Shown here: piece by piece, positions 1 to 12,104 of the stretch
Numbering within the stretch: the stretch's first letter is position 1
Layout: each line of letters starts with the position of its first letter
Assembly (NCBI GenBank): GCA_030248295.1
Contig: JASANH010000735.1
Coordinates: forward strand, 620,001 to 684,000
Direction of reading: 5' to 3'
DNA from: Mesodorylaimus sp. YZB2_4
Taxonomy: Eukaryota > Nematoda > Enoplea > Dorylaimida > Dorylaimidae
DNA length: 64,000 nucleotides
Notes under the pieces: generated by a model
The model's database searches: none
What the model was told of the DNA's origin: nothing
The model's input: only the letters and a program-made list of their open reading frames with translations
Made by a program: the position numbers and the translations under genes

Positions 1-3000
1 TGCCCTGCTGGCGAACGGGCCTATATCGAGGCGATGACCATGGCCGTTCGGGAATGTCAGCCGAGCCTGGTCTCCAGCTGCCCCAATAACTACCTCTGTC
101 GTCCGAACAGCCAGAGGAATCGGTACTACTGCTGCGCCACAGCCGCATCGAGTAAGTAGACCTCTGCCTGCTGGGTTGCCTCCTAACATAAGGCGTATGG
201 GAAGGTCGAATTAATGTTCCCTGTGTAACCAGGGTCGGGAGATCGATACCTCCCCTGGCATGGAGACGTCAACTTCTCTGGTTGATCTTTCTATGGCAGG
301 AATAGTCGCGAGACTTGCCTTCCCAGAGACTTCGGTCTCGACAATCTCCCGCCTGGGTGTGTATCAGCCTCGCACACGGATCACGCTCTTTTTGTCATAG
401 GCATCTGCCCGGCTGGCAGGGCCGTGTATCGGAGTCCCGACACCAACCAGCCATTGGCCTGTTTCGTCAGCACCATCAACCAGTGCCCGTCCGAATACTC
501 GTGTCAGCCGACCACGGTCGGCCAGTCTCAAGGATATTGCTGCAGTATCAACAGTAAGATGAGACAAAGGGGTCGGCAACAGGAGTTCCTCAGTGATAAT
601 TTCAGCCCTGTGCCCCAATGCGGGCGAATACTACAGCGAGCCGAGCACGCAACAGCCGAGACGATGCACTGTTCAAGTGGGAGGGTTCAATCCGTGCCCC
701 ACAGGGTACATATGCGCGTCCAACAACCCGATGACACCCACGAGTGGCTACTGCTGCCGGACAGGAGTCTCGACGAGTAAGCACAGAAATCAGTCTGGCA
801 GGCGGGCCAGTTGACCATTGGTCATTTCTAGACGTGTGCTTGACGGGCCAGCCTTACTTGGTCAACGGTATAGCCAATCAGTGCATACCCAATCAGGCCC
901 CCTTCTGCCCGGTTGGCTACTCGTGCACTGCATCGAGCACAGGCGGTATCTTCTACTGCTGTACAACGACTGGCAGGCAAGGTGCGAACTGATGGACCTC
1001 CCCGCGGCACCCCCGCTCATCTTTGCTCGTTGTAGACGGATGCCCGGCCGGCGCGAACGCGTTTGTTCCAATCGGATCGGCCACTGCGCAAGTTTGCTTC
1101 GGTCCAGCGGACACGACTTGTCCTGCAGGCTACAGTTGCCAGCTGTCACCCACCCTGAACCGATATCAGTGCTGCAGTGGAGGAATATCAGGCAAGCTAG
1201 TGGAGCGTGCAATGATAGAACGCGGACAGACTGAGCTGGTTTAGGGACTGACGGATGCCCGGCTGGCATGGTGGTGTACAGGGAGCCAGGCACGGCTGTG
1301 GTCAGAGCGTGCACTTTCGGCGGCAACCAATGCCCATCTCCGTACAGCTGTCAGGCGGCGACCACGGGTAGCTTGCAATGCTGCGGCTTGAGCGGCGGTA
1401 AGTTGGAAAGCAATGCCATGGCCGCTGTCTGCCCTGCATAAACCCTGTTTGCAGGTTGCCCAGCACCCATGGTGGCTGCTATAAACCCGAGCACAGGTCA
1501 GCCACTGGTGTGCACTGCAGGCGTAGCGTGCCCGTTCGGATTCCAGTGCTTGCAGTCGAGCACAGGTGCCCTGACGTGTTGCGGGACGGGAACCACCTCG
1601 CCCAGTAAGTACACCACACCCGGGCGTTGCCCTCTCCCCAACACTTGTTCTATTGCAGCCCCGGCACCCAGAGTTGCTCGTTGCCCGTTCGCCGGTCAGA
1701 CCCCGTACATAGTGCCGGGCAGTGGTCAAGCGCAGACGTGTCGAGTGGGAGTGCTGACGTGCCCTGGTGGATATCAATGTTTGAACGGAGGCGATGGGTT
1801 CGTGTGCTGCACCGCCCGTCAGACTGGTGGAGGTACGACATTGCCAGGGGCATGCCCGGCTGGTTCGTCCGCGTACGTGAACCCAGTCACGAATCAGGCT
1901 CAGACGTGTTCCAATAGTTTCGTCCGCTGCCCGGTCTCGTATCAGTGTCGATATTCTAGCGCCTTGCGGAACTACTACTGCTGTTCTCTCGTTAACACGG
2001 GCCTAGTGGGAGCAGGTACTCGATGATTACCATAGTTTGCTTGTGCTAACGACGTGCTTGCTCAGAGTCGTGCTGCCATACATGTGCCCGTCTGGGGTCC
2101 CTTTCCGACGAGTCCCCCACACTGGAACCCGCGCGCCTGGCAAGCCATGGCGAGTGGGAGAGAGTAATCGATCTCCCCTGGTTGGGAGGCGTCAACCCAT
2201 CGGGCTGATGCTTCAGCCGCAGGTGTAGTCGCAAGAATTTTGCACCTTCGACTTGGGTCGGTAACCTCCTTCCCCACCAGTCAGGGCCAGTGAGGTGCAC
2301 ACATCTGCACTCATCCCACCTTCACCCCACGCACATGTATGCAGCACGTTTCATGCATCTTATGTTTCGGGCTAGTATTCAGTTTCTGTTGCCTTTTCCT
2401 TTTTTCGCTTCGTTTCATTCGACATGGTCAGACGAGAGCACGTCGGCGCAAACTAACGGAGGGTGTCCAGTCGGAGAAGCACCATTCTTCCCGCAAGGAA
2501 GCACCGAGCCAGCCGACTGCGACAAGGACAAAGAGTGTCCTAGCGAATACACGTGCACGAGGGGAGTCGACTCGGACAAGTCCATCTGCTGCCGACCACT
2601 GGCCACTCGTACGGACAATGCCAGCACCAGCAACCTGAATGCCGAGGCAGAACAGCAAGGCGCCGACTCTGAGAACGGTTCATACAGCCATTTTGTTTTG
2701 CATTATGTCTATGGCTGGGGGGACTGACATGAGAGGGGTGCCAACAGAGATAATGCCCTTTCATCTTGCAGGTACGACGGGCCAGTGTTGGGGGACGTGC
2801 ACGCCGGGTGCTGCCAATAGCTGCATTCGAGGCTACGCATGCCAGCAGGTGGGCGCGCGGTACCTGTGCTGCCGAGCAGTTGTGGCGGCACCCGTCGCTG
2901 GCGGACAAACCTTGGCTCAGCCAGTGCCACGGCCGGTTGCTGGAGGTGAGCGCAGGCTGTCAGTGTGGCCACTCTGACCAAGACTGTATTTTCAGGATCG

Positions 3001-3156
3001 ACGAGTGGGGGCTGCCCTTCAGGGACGGCGTTCATGTATCCCGGCACGCAGTCGCCCCTCCTCTGCCAACTGTCGTCCACTGGTACGGGTAGCTGTCCGG
3101 TCGGTTATCAATGCACGAGAACCAGTTCTGGTCGGAACCTCTGTTGCCCGAACTAG
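1..3156 (+). CDS. Secreted protein of tandem lustrin-type cysteine-rich modules (5' end cut off)
   Basis: This is the 3' part of a gene that enters the window already in frame. Exons read as 1-151, 401-553, 606-776, 832-981, 1036-1191, 1245-1397, 1455-1604, 1659-2015, about 2429 to 2673, 2772-about 2945 and 2996-3156, with TAG at 3154-3156. Each exon carries one module of about 45-50 residues (1659-2015 carries two). A module opens with a CPAG-like turn, has a central C-P-x-G/E-Y-x-C motif and ends in a Cys-Cys pair such as YYCC or RYLCC. This matches the lustrin/EB-like cysteine-rich repeat family of extracellular matrix and cuticle proteins. All introns are phase 1, so modules can be duplicated without shifting frame. 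The intron after 1191 has a GC donor. The donor near 2673 is uncertain. The role is probably extracellular and structural; the exact function is unknown. Confidence 0.8.
227..345 (+). repeat. Dispersed repeat copy A in the first intron of the cysteine-repeat gene
   Basis: A block containing CTCCCCTGGCATGGAGACGT, then TAGTCGCGAGACTTG and a CTTCGGTCTCG end resembles the block at 2137-2270 in another intron of the same gene, and the shorter one near 55080-55150. The alignment is approximate and read by eye. No terminal inverted repeats or coding capacity are visible. Confidence 0.5.
2137..2270 (+). repeat. Dispersed repeat copy B in the 2016-2428 intron
   Basis: This shares CTCCCCTGGTTGGGAGGCGT, TAGTCGCAAGAATTTTG and CTTCGACTTGGGTC with copy A at 227-345 in the same order. 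It sits in the longest intron of the cysteine-repeat gene, which is also where the regular spacing of modules is interrupted. It is probably a short non-autonomous element. Confidence 0.5.
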
Positions 3157-3722
3157 CTCGTCAGTGGATTAGCTGCACATTGGGCCCGGCGTGGTGTCAT
3201 GTTACTCCTGTGTGCACTCGATGTAACCATAGACGGACAGTCACGCTGTACTGTGCTAACTTATCAGTGCACGATTTGTTTTGCTGATATACAAATACGT
3301 TAGGCGTAATAAATTTGCATCTCATCAAGCAGTGCCAAATTTTGAATTTGGCGCTAAAATGTCATGCGAAGAAAATCTATATTTGTGGAGGGTGTGCGCG
3401 TATCCGGTGACGATCTGGGTGGGTGGATTCTCGACGTGGCAGTCGAAGGGTGTGCTTGCTTTGTGCGCAGCTGGGTCGAAGCCAAGCGAATAAGCAAACC
3501 CCGCATCATATGTTGTCTAGCTGCACTTATTGATTACGTGGCGGTAATTTGGACTGTCGGCAGGTTGGTAGAGAGCGAAGCTGCCGGTCGGCCGAAGCAC
3601 AGTTTCAAGTCGTCGAGCTGAACAGTTTCGTCGTCAGACCAAAGATTGCTTGCGCACCCGACTCGTCTTCGCACTAATCTCAACAAATCAGCAATTGTTA
3701 TTCGTAAGAACCACCGAACAGA
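3157..3722. other. Intergenic gap, tandem (+,+) genes
   Basis: This holds the 3' untranslated region of the cysteine-repeat gene and the upstream region of SMIM14. It is AT-richer than the flanks. Short ORFs at 3281-3621 lack splice structure and family resemblance. No clear polyadenylation signal or TATA box was identified. Confidence 0.5.
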
Positions 3723-4278
3723 ATGTCCGATCCGTGCGAATGCGTTTTTAGTCACGAAGCCGCGATGCGTCGGCTATTATCCCTGGTAAGGCGGGCAGAG
3801 CAAGATTTTATTGACATCTTTAAATCGCCTTCTTTATAGCTGCGGAATTCCCAAAACTATTGCACCGATAACGAATGCATTCAGGACTGTAAGTAGCACG
3901 GCCTAGCCTTTTGCCGTTGTGCAGCATTTGCCTACGTTTTTCAGTTCCAAATCAAGATGGTCCCGTGAGCGGATTGTTCGGTGGTGGCAACACCATGTTC
4001 ATGATCATGACCATGTGGATGGTGATGGCCCTGGCATTGTTCTTTCTGCGGCCACCATCGCTGCGACGTTCGCAACAAGGCAAACCACCGCCCGGTGATG
4101 ACGGACAAGTGAGTTTCAGTTTCCTTTTTCGTCACGCGGGGGCAAAGTGCATCGCGCATTAGCTAGACTTGAATGTTTGTGTAGGGGCAAGATGAGATCG
4201 AGCCATCACTAAGACGGGCGCACTTACCTATTTTCGTTCCAGGGACCAAACTTGCCACCAGCTCCGCCAGTCCAATAA
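3723..4278 (+). CDS. SMIM14: SMIM14, small integral membrane protein 14
   Basis: Four exons (3723-3785, 3840-3888, 3945-4108, 4243-4278) join in phase to about 104 residues, ending in TAA at 4276-4278. The N-terminus has the family signature D-P-C-E-C-V-x-S-H-E followed by AMRRLLSL. A conserved C-T-D-x-E-C-I motif follows in exon 2. Exon 3 gives a single transmembrane helix (about residues 50-72) followed by LRPPSLR, and the tail is rich in Pro and Gly. Length and motif order match animal SMIM14, an ER membrane protein of unknown molecular role. The start ATG is the only one that gives the DPCEC block at the N-terminus. Confidence 0.9.
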
Positions 4279-4861
4279 ACGTCACTCAGATCACAACGGC
4301 AACGAATGGGATATTTAGACCCGAAATGATTCCCCCTTCAATGCTTTCACTGCATCAGATAACTGTTTGCTTTTTCGCATAATTCTTTTTTTTAAAACCC
4401 TAAATTACTATTTTGTCACAGCCGCGGCCATAGTGGGTGGTTTCTGCTTTATGCATCTTAGTCGAGGTTCATACACCCCTCGGGCAGCTTATTATAGATT
4501 AGTCTACAAAGCGGACCTTATCCTGTCGGTGAGCACTGGTGGAGGTGGGTTCATTTGATGTCGAGGTAAACATTGTACATTTATGGTCCAACAATGGCTT
4601 TGTCCGGTTACGTGTATTTATGTAAAGGTATTTATGTTTGTACTTCAAACATTGGTTTCCTTGGATGCAACAGCATAGGACCGTGCCTTCCTTATCTTGT
4701 TTTTATTAAATTGGGTATGGCACAAGCTTGTCCCCACTGACCAATACTGTCAACACAACACACACCCTCGCATCGGAGATCTGCACGAATTCGAGTCCCT
4801 GCCAGGGAAAGCATACAAGTGGCTAATAACTAACTCAAATGCAAGAAATGATTAGTCGCAA
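4279..4861. other. Convergent intergenic gap (SMIM14 / ZCCHC8 3' ends)
   Basis: This contains both 3' untranslated regions. It is AT-rich with T-runs. A B-box-like string ATTCGAGTCCC near 4780-4790 hints at a decayed tRNA-derived element but has no convincing A box. No coding exon was recognised. Confidence 0.5.
4702..4707 (-). terminator. AATAAA polyadenylation signal for ZCCHC8
   Basis: TTTATT on the plus strand reads AATAAA on the minus strand, about 155 bp past the ZCCHC8 stop. It is the nearest canonical signal. Confidence 0.4.
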
Positions 4862-7087
4862 TTACTTATTTCTTTTCAGTAAATTTTTCAAAACCTTATA
4901 CCCGCAACCAGTCGCCACCGGACTCTCCTCGTGCGGCGCGAACGGAGTGATACCTGTGGCGAATTGATCCAAATTCGGCTTCGATCCTTTCAAGAAGGCG
5001 CCGTGCACTGGAGTGCCTGGATCGACCGACAAGCTCTGCGATAGTCCGATGCCTGATGACGATTGGGACGATGTTTTCACGTCGTCCATACTCGAATCGC
5101 CCAGAGGAATTTTCGTGGGGGTATTCGAAACCTCAACTTCGCCAGCCGCCTCCGATCCGTCTGGACTTCTCAAATCCACCACATCGCCACTGTCCGATGA
5201 TAAGGTGATCTCGTCGTTCAATCGTTGCCTTTTCGTCGACGGTTCATCCTCCAATTCGGCCAAAATTTTACGACGCGTTTCTTCCAAGGCTTCGAACGAC
5301 GGCGACTTGCTCGCATTGCCGAGTGCACCACGCGGCTGGCTTTGATCGTCGTCTGAAACATCGATCTTGCTTTTGACAAAATAGGCGGTAAAAAACAGAA
5401 AAATCCATACCCTCCACGATTTCCATGTCTTCCACAGAGCTCGTAGTTCCTCGACGATTTTTCGAAGATACTTTCCCGCCATTGTCCGAAATGCGTTTTC
5501 CCGTAGTCGAAGCCACAAAATCGAGAAACGTGTCTTTGCGATGTTGAGCCAGCATGGGCGGGTAGCCGTACTTGCTATATTCCTGAAACACAAGACACGA
5601 ATTCACACTTGAAATTGGCTAAACTATTTTCGCTTACGTCGCGAACACCGGATGGCAAGTCGACATTGAATCCTGGATATTCGACAAAACTCTCCAAATT
5701 CAGCTCCGACATTTTCTCATCGCTTTCCTTCTCTGAAGCAGACAACATAAAATTACCGAGTGAATGATTGAAATTTACGAGATCTCACTTTGTTCATTAT
5801 AGATGACTAATTTGGTCGGACTTTGACAAAGAATTCGGAAATAGCCTGGTGGATAGCCGAGGATTCGCATTTCGTAAATCCATGGTGGTACCTCGTCCGC
5901 CCGCAATCCCGTAGCTTCTCTTAATGATGTACTAAAAAGGAGAAACGAAATCAGAACTTTGAGTCTTCGAAGAGTAAAACCAATGACTAACCTGATTCGA
6001 CCTGGCGAATATTTATTAAATTTTCCATCTTTTTCTTTGTGATAGCGACTAAAACAGTTGAAAAATAAGTGAAAAAAGCAATTATGACACAAAACGAAAC
6101 TTACCCGTTTGGAGTACCTGCCGTTTTTTGTTGAAATAATAACCGATTTTTCTTAATTTTTGCGAAATCTTTCGGTTCCGGGCATTCGGACACGTTGTGC
6201 GAACCTTCGCAGTTGAAACACGACATTATGCGCTGCTCGGCACTGAAAAATATGTTACTGTAACCAGATCGATCAGATCAGATGGTGGTTTTTTTGTGAA
6301 TCAGATCGATTAAAGATAAGATTGACGAAAAGTACTTACCGTGGCTCGTCGGCGGGGAAAACATCGGCAAATGACGTCGTTTCTGATACTGATATTTCAA
6401 ATGCACTTTTGAATCTAAAAAAACCGATGTTTGTACGAGAGAGAAGGGGCTGCCGAGGACAGGGTGCTCATCCAGAGGAGCCGGGGACAGGCTCGGCGAG
6501 GTAGAGGAGGTATAGAATTAGCGAAGTTATGACAGGTTTTTGCCCGGATTTGCGAAGCTAAAGGAAGCGGATATTATCCTGACCATCATTCTGCCCGTGG
6601 ACAGCCGCCCCGCGTGAGAGTGGCAGCTCGGAAAACTAGGGAAGGCAAGCTCTTTAAAGACCGGCCCCAACATTTTTACATTGGTCCTTTCTCATTTCGT
6701 TGTTCATCCAAATTGTCACCGCGCGATGAAAAATACCAATCGTCAGACTTGTTCGCGACCTCTTCTTGCTCGCTATCGTTTTGTAAAAGTTGCGCGACGT
6801 CGCTCAGCAGCTTGTCAATGTGTCTTTGCTGTTTCCTGAATTTATAATTCTTAAATCCAGTTAAATCTACAGAAATCAATGACTTACGATGAAACAGGAA
6901 CATCCGATCCAACACTGATTTCAATTCCAAGCGCACGTGCTACAACTTTTCTCGATTCATTTTTTGACGAGTTGTAAATTTTTATATTTTTTTCTTCGTC
7001 ATCCGGTTTATTGCCATTCGCACAATTTTCGCTCGTCGATGGCGCGAGTTCGGCAAACAATTCATCCGCCGCATCCATGTCACCCAT
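4862..7087 (-). CDS. ZCCHC8: ZCCHC8-like zinc-knuckle protein, NEXT complex scaffold
   Basis: About nine minus-strand exons run from ATG at 7087 to the stop at 4862. The second exon has an acidic, coiled-coil-like segment. The exon near 6130-6243 encodes a CCHC zinc knuckle (C-F-N-C-E-G-S-H-N-V-S-E-C-P), followed by the basic NRLLFQQK helix. Exons near 6002-6050 and 5788-5932 encode the PSP domain, with PPWIYEMRILGYPPGYF matching the ZCCHC8 PSP core. Exon 4862-5350 is acidic and Ser-rich and ends in a conserved block including FATGITPFAPHEE. ZCCHC8 in other animals scaffolds MTR4 and RBM7 in the nuclear exosome-targeting complex that feeds non-coding RNA to the exosome. Exon 1 (6888-7087) is less conserved. 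The intron spanning about 6420-6676 is longer than its neighbours. Confidence 0.85.
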
Positions 7088-7613
7088 TGAAAATTATTTT
7101 ATCGATGAAATTTGATTCGAAGATGTTTCTAAAATATTCAACTTTTTGTAGATACTAAGTGCTTACTGTAGGTCCCGCGCACACCCCTCGGCAAGTGTAC
7201 CTGAAGATCACGAGTCCAGTTCCCGCCACTTGCCGGTTCAAATCGAATATAACATCTCAAAACCGAATTTAGGACAGCATAGACTTCGATCGAACATAAT
7301 TACTGTTCCTCACGCGCAGCTGGACTGGGACAAACACTGCCACCAGCCCGGTGCAGTGCAGACAGCTCGGAACTTTTGTGACAGGTGAGCAAATAAGAGC
7401 ATTAGCCTGGCCGTGTGATCGATTGCCTTTACGACACTACTGCCCATAAATACCAATGTCCTGTACAAAGCGACTGTCGGTGTAATGAGACAGAATGGCG
7501 GAATGAGACACGGAAAGCCGGCCATACACGTAAAGTACACTCCATGCAAAGTAGCAAACTCTAAAAACTTATAGCAAAAACAAAGCTAACGTAAGAGCTA
7601 CTATTGGGTTAAA
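7088..7613. other. Intergenic gap between two minus-strand genes
   Basis: This holds the ZCCHC8 upstream region and the 3' untranslated region of the ceramide synthase. A hydrophobic 79-codon minus-strand ORF at 7310-7549 has no recognisable family or splice partner. Text near 7205-7240 vaguely resembles tRNA-like B-box sequence. Confidence 0.4.
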
Positions 7614-10137
7614 CTAGTTGCCGTCGGCGGCCTTAAAACCATTCTGTTTGGCTGATAGGGAAGGCCGTTTCGACGTCCTCTCATCGTCCGTCTCCTCCAC
7701 TTCATAATCGCCTTCGTCGTCGCTACGCACATCGTCCGGCTGAAAACGAGCTCACTGCACTGAGTGTCCCACAAAAAGGGGGGACAACTCACCTCGCCAC
7801 TCCTGACGGCCAGCACGACCACTCGCAAGATCATAATCGACCAGAATACGTGCAGCATGAGCAAGAGCAGCAGAAGCATGTTGAACACGTAGTAGGCTGC
7901 ATAAAAGCCTATCAGCGCCGGGGCGTCGATCAGGCCGGGAAGTACGATTCTAAACGTAAAGTGGTTCTGGTTAGTGAGCGGGCGACGGGGGCCGCAGTCG
8001 CAGTACCTGTACGGAAATAGACCCACTCTGGTCACGAACCACACGACAGTGAACACGATGAACAGCAGGTTGCACAGTTTGTTCTTGTTACAGTACCGAG
8101 CCATCTTGGCCGCCTAAAACATGGGGCAGGTTAGGCAGGACCCATGACAGGTCACGTCATATGCACTTGAGGACTAATCAACACATATTTGGCAATCAGT
8201 TTTAAAAAAGGCGGGAGTACCTAGCGTCGATATAGGACTGCCATGATCCACCATCAGACACCAGGCCCGAGGCCCACCCACTGATGTATGTCCTCGTCTT
8301 TGAACAGTGCGCTGGTGTGTAGAAGCACATCAGCCCTGAAACAACTTAAGTGCCCAGCACCAGCTCATAGCCTAGCTATGATTCACCCAATCCACAAGCT
8401 TGGTCTGGGAACCAGGTAGGCCTCGTTCAACACCCTGCAGCCCGATTTTCAGTAGCCTGCTCATTCCAACGTTAACGCCCATGCACTAGCAGACCACCCC
8501 CCCCCCCGCCGAGAGATAATACACTAACCCAATTCAAAATATTTACAAGTTTGTTTCGAATAACAGAAGCCGACTGCCTACTTTCTCGTCCCGTACTGTA
8601 CGCTAGCTGCATGCTTGCGTGGCAGTTAATGGGCCATACAAACTGTATGCTCCCTGATCTGAGGAGACGCCGTAAAGTCCTGCCCCCCCTCCCGCCTCGA
8701 TAACAGATGCGTCACTACACTAGGCGCATCACCGGCAACCCCTTTTTACCACTAGAGATAAGATTGGTGTGAAGCCCGGGCGGATTAAACATTGTCAAAT
8801 ACATGCTGGTTCCCTTCGAGGTGACTTTCGAAAAGGGAGCACAGCACAAAATCCAATTTTTATCCCCCGCCTGGAGTCGAACCCTTGCTGGCTGTTATGA
8901 AATACCCGAGGCACTAAACACCTCAAAAGCGCCCCTCTGGCGGACAGGTCGGGCAACCACGTACCTCCATCCAAAAATCAGCCGCATCGTGAATGGCCAA
9001 GACCATAGTGCCTGCGCGAAGGAGATTATTCGCCCAAGAAAAGCACATCAGCAAAATCGTTGCGATATGATGAACAAAATTCACCCAGAAATCCTGAAAA
9101 ATTTACCGCATTCAATTTGTTTATTAGTAGTAAATAATAAATACCATACTTTTCGCTGCACATCGACGAATTGGGAGAATGTTAGTGACCAATAGAAACT
9201 TAGCTCGATCATGTAGTACCACCACACGTCGTTGGATATGGGCTGAAAAGGGAGAGTTAGTCGGTGACTGGCGCGGGCTGGCCACTCGCGCTCACCTGGA
9301 ATGGATAGCCGTACCAACAATACGCGCTGTCCCATAGCCACGGCTTCTACAAAGAACGCAACGTGCGCGAGCTGATTGAGCGGAGGGGCGAGACGGGTCA
9401 CTTACGTCCCATAACACCACGCAACCATACACGAAAATGACCAAGTAATAGGTGAAACGCCAACTAAAAGAGCACCAATTCAGTGCGCGAGTCAAGTTGC
9501 TAGTCAGCGGGTGGTCGCCCCCACTCACCCCTTCACTCGCGTGATCAATATTTACCTATGGAGACGGGCGGGACGATAACAATAGATTACAACGAGGACG
9601 CCCTGACGACCCGTTTCTACTTGACTTACCAAGATTCCGCGAACTTATCCAACGTGGATTTATGCGGAACCAAAAGAATGCGTTTCGGACCTGACTTGGA
9701 TCGAGAACGGGCGCGACTAGCGGCGGCCACTTGCCCATTCAACTGCGATTCGTCGTGGCCACCGGCGCCCGTCTTGTTCGATCCGCCGAAACGTTGATGA
9801 AACCAAAAGGAAATGCGTCGAAAGAACATGGATAACTCGCTGTCCGTGTCCAAGATTCCGAACGCCCGACCCAACGGGCGAGCAATGCACCTGAAACGAA
9901 CGCGATTCTGCCCTGGTCAACCACAGTCGACCAGAAAATGACTCACCATTCGAACGCAGCGCGAATGACCAAAACGAGGAAGGCGTAAAATACAGGCAGC
10001 TTCAAATCGGCAAAATCCGGATACTTTTCAAATTCAGTGCTTTGTAATGTCGTCCAATTAACACCGGCCGGAAACCAACGACTTTCATCCCAAAACCAGT
10101 CATTCAGTCCGCGAAGTGACGACTCGATGAACTCCAT
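7614..10137 (-). CDS. Ceramide synthase (LAG1/CerS family, TLC domain)
   Basis: Eight exons run from ATG at 10137 to TAG at 7614-7616. In order: a luminal N-terminus beginning MEFIESSLRG with a first membrane segment (9947-10137); a segment with a short, basic, Ser/Gly-rich insertion before KFAESW (about 9610-9893); WRFTYYLVIFVYG; PWLWDSAYCWYGYPFQ; a segment with SFYWSLTFSQF (about 9130-9243); the Lag1p catalytic block with HHIATILLMCFSW and AIHDAADFWME (8965 to about 9098); two further membrane helices; and an acidic tail. The His-His and His-Asp pairs of the Lag1p motif are present, so it should acylate sphingoid bases with acyl-CoA in the ER to make (dihydro)ceramide. The substrate chain length cannot be told. 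An 850-bp intron (about 8114-8964) carries SINE-like DNA, far longer than the others. Confidence 0.9.
8113..8964. repeat. Repeat-rich intron of the ceramide synthase gene with tRNA-SINE fragments
   Basis: Within this intron, 8150-8230 resembles the SINE tail read on the minus strand (CACTTGAGGACTAATCAACA, then a GGCGGGAG end). The part at 8860-8890 reads on the minus strand as a B box (GGGTTCGACTCC) followed by A-rich sequence. A poly-C run lies near 8499-8510. These are probably two or more nested, decayed insertions. Confidence 0.5.
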
Positions 10138-10715
10138 GACAACGAATAATGTAGGCGAAAACTCGGAGAAATTGCTGGAAAGCTTAGAAAGCCGCAGATA
10201 AGCAGACAATACGAGACGACTATTGCATGACGACCAAATAGAAGGACAATCACAACTGCCAACCACAAGGATGAGCAATTTCGAAAGTTGTCTCTCGCCC
10301 AAATAAGACTCGCAACAGCTGGCCCACGCACGGTAGGCACGGCTAACCAAATACGTTCTCCGCCCGATCACAGTCTTTGCATCGCCTTGCACATTCTTTC
10401 AAATATTTTCAATCGATAAGACATTTTTCTCGGTTTTCTTACAAAAAAACTTAATTCATACGCTAAAAAATGTTGGATAACTTCTTTACGATAACCGTCT
10501 TGATTGTGCTTTGCAGATAATTAAGTTAGCCGTGTGTGACTAATGAAAACGGAGGGTTTTGTCATAAGCAGTTCGGACAATGTGTGCGCGAGAGGACCCT
10601 CGCCCTTTATATCTTTTCTTTTCTTGTCAGTGGTTTTCCGTTCCGATTTTCGGGTACAAAAAGTTTCAAGAAACCCGCATAAAATAATTTCTGGATCGTT
10701 ATTTACTTGACTCGA
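10138..10715. other. Divergent promoter region, ceramide synthase (-) / p23 (+)
   Basis: 578 bp separate the two start codons. Several minus-strand ORFs here are upstream extensions with no family match. No TATA box stands out. Confidence 0.5.
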
Positions 10716-11858
10716 ATGGCGACGAGGTAAGGTCGACAATATTTTCCTCCATGTTGTAAAAGCACGGTATTCAATGAATTTTCAGCGGTGTTGTGGTACC
10801 CCCTGTGGAGTGGGCTCAAAGAAAGGATGTTATCTACATCACGATCGGCGTCGAGGACTGCAAACAACCGCATATCGATATAACAAACGATAAGTTTCAT
10901 TTCCGGTAAGTTAGAAACAGCAAATATTTCAAAAATAATCAGTCTCGTGGGTCTTTTGCCACAAATTCGGAGTCGGGGCTCTTGCTTGCTCATGGATTGT
11001 TTCGATTACCGAATTTCGTCCTTCGCGTTTTCTTATTTCTTCAGGACTTGTACGGAACAAATTTCTGATAGCCTTGTAAATGCGTTTTATTGGAATTCTA
11101 CAATTCGCTTGCTTTTTCTGGAAAACTCGGAATTCGTGCTTTGCGGGAACGCATTTTTTTTGGAATCCCTCTGTGAGAATTAGGGTTTTCATGATTTCTC
11201 CGTTTCAGTGGTCGAGGTGGTCCCGATCAACGCGAATTCGAATGCACGATAGAATTTTATAAAGAAATCAACGCCGAGGTGAGTCCGTTCTCGCTTCTTG
11301 TTGAGTTTCGTCAACTTCAGTGCAGTATTTTTTAGAAAGCTCGTCGCGTTGCATCGGATCGGAGTATTCAATACGTTATTCCAAAAAAAGAGAGTGGACC
11401 ATTTTGGCCGCGTCTTCTCAAATCGGAGAAGAAAGTTCATTGGGTCAAGATTGATTTCAATAAGTGGAAGGACGAAGACGATTTGTCCGATGATGAGGGG
11501 GCGGGCAAATTCGATTTCAACGACGTAAGTTGATTGCGCAAGGCAGCCGTTGTGTCACCAGGCGTCCACGATGCGGCCGTTTTCAGATGATGGGTCAGAT
11601 GGGTGGTTTCGGTGCAGGCAGGCCGGATCTCGACGACCTGGTAAGTGTTCTAGTAAGCTGATTATCTCAACTTTGCATTTTCAACTCTTCTTTTTAGGAG
11701 GACAGCGATAACGAAGGTAAACACGTATTTTTTGCTCGATTTTTGTCTGATAATCGAAAGGTTTCTTTTCAGAACTTCCAGACTTGGAAGATGACAAAGA
11801 AGAGGAGGAAAAAGGAACGAAGAAAGAGGCCGCGGCTGACGATGAGTCTGCTTCGTGA
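10716..11858 (+). CDS. PTGES3: p23 Hsp90 co-chaperone (PTGES3-like)
   Basis: Seven exons (10716-10726, 10786-10905, 11209-11278, 11336-11524, 11587-11640, 11698-11716, 11773-11858) join in phase, ending TGA 11856-11858. The CS domain occupies roughly residues 8-115, with VEWAQRKDVIYITIGVED and, in exon 4, SGPFWPRLLKSEKKVHWVK, the conserved WPRL...W motif of p23, followed by DFNKWKDEDD. A Gly/Met linker and a strongly acidic C-terminal tail complete the typical architecture. p23 stabilises the ATP-bound closed Hsp90 dimer in the cytosol; whether it has prostaglandin E synthase activity here cannot be judged. The 11-nt first exon encodes only MATS and was chosen because its phase fits and it has a clean donor. 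Confidence 0.92.
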
Positions 11859-11976
11859 ACGTGAGCAAGCACTTTGTTTTCTTGTTACGAATAGAATAAT
11901 GTCAGGCCGTTTTTTTGTTGGAACTTGTACCACGTAATTCATAACCAGCCCATTTTGCTCGCATGCGTGTGTGCGG

Positions 11977-11982
11977 TTTATT
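11977..11982 (-). terminator. AATAAA polyadenylation signal for Rab18
   Basis: TTTATT on the plus strand lies about 125 bp past the Rab18 stop, in the 246-bp gap between the convergent p23 and Rab18 genes. Confidence 0.4.
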
Positions 11983-12104
11983 TGCAGTAAACAGTGTTAT
12001 TTTGAAAGTCAATTGGGAACTAGACTAGGAATCGGGAAGCGCAGTGGGCACGGGTGAATATCATACACGAGGCTGAATGGGCTTCGGCGGAGTTGAGGGC
12101 ACGT

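Noticed and set aside
7310..7549. A hydrophobic 79-codon minus-strand ORF
   Set aside because: No family resemblance, no splice partner and it lies in untranslated sequence between two confident genes.
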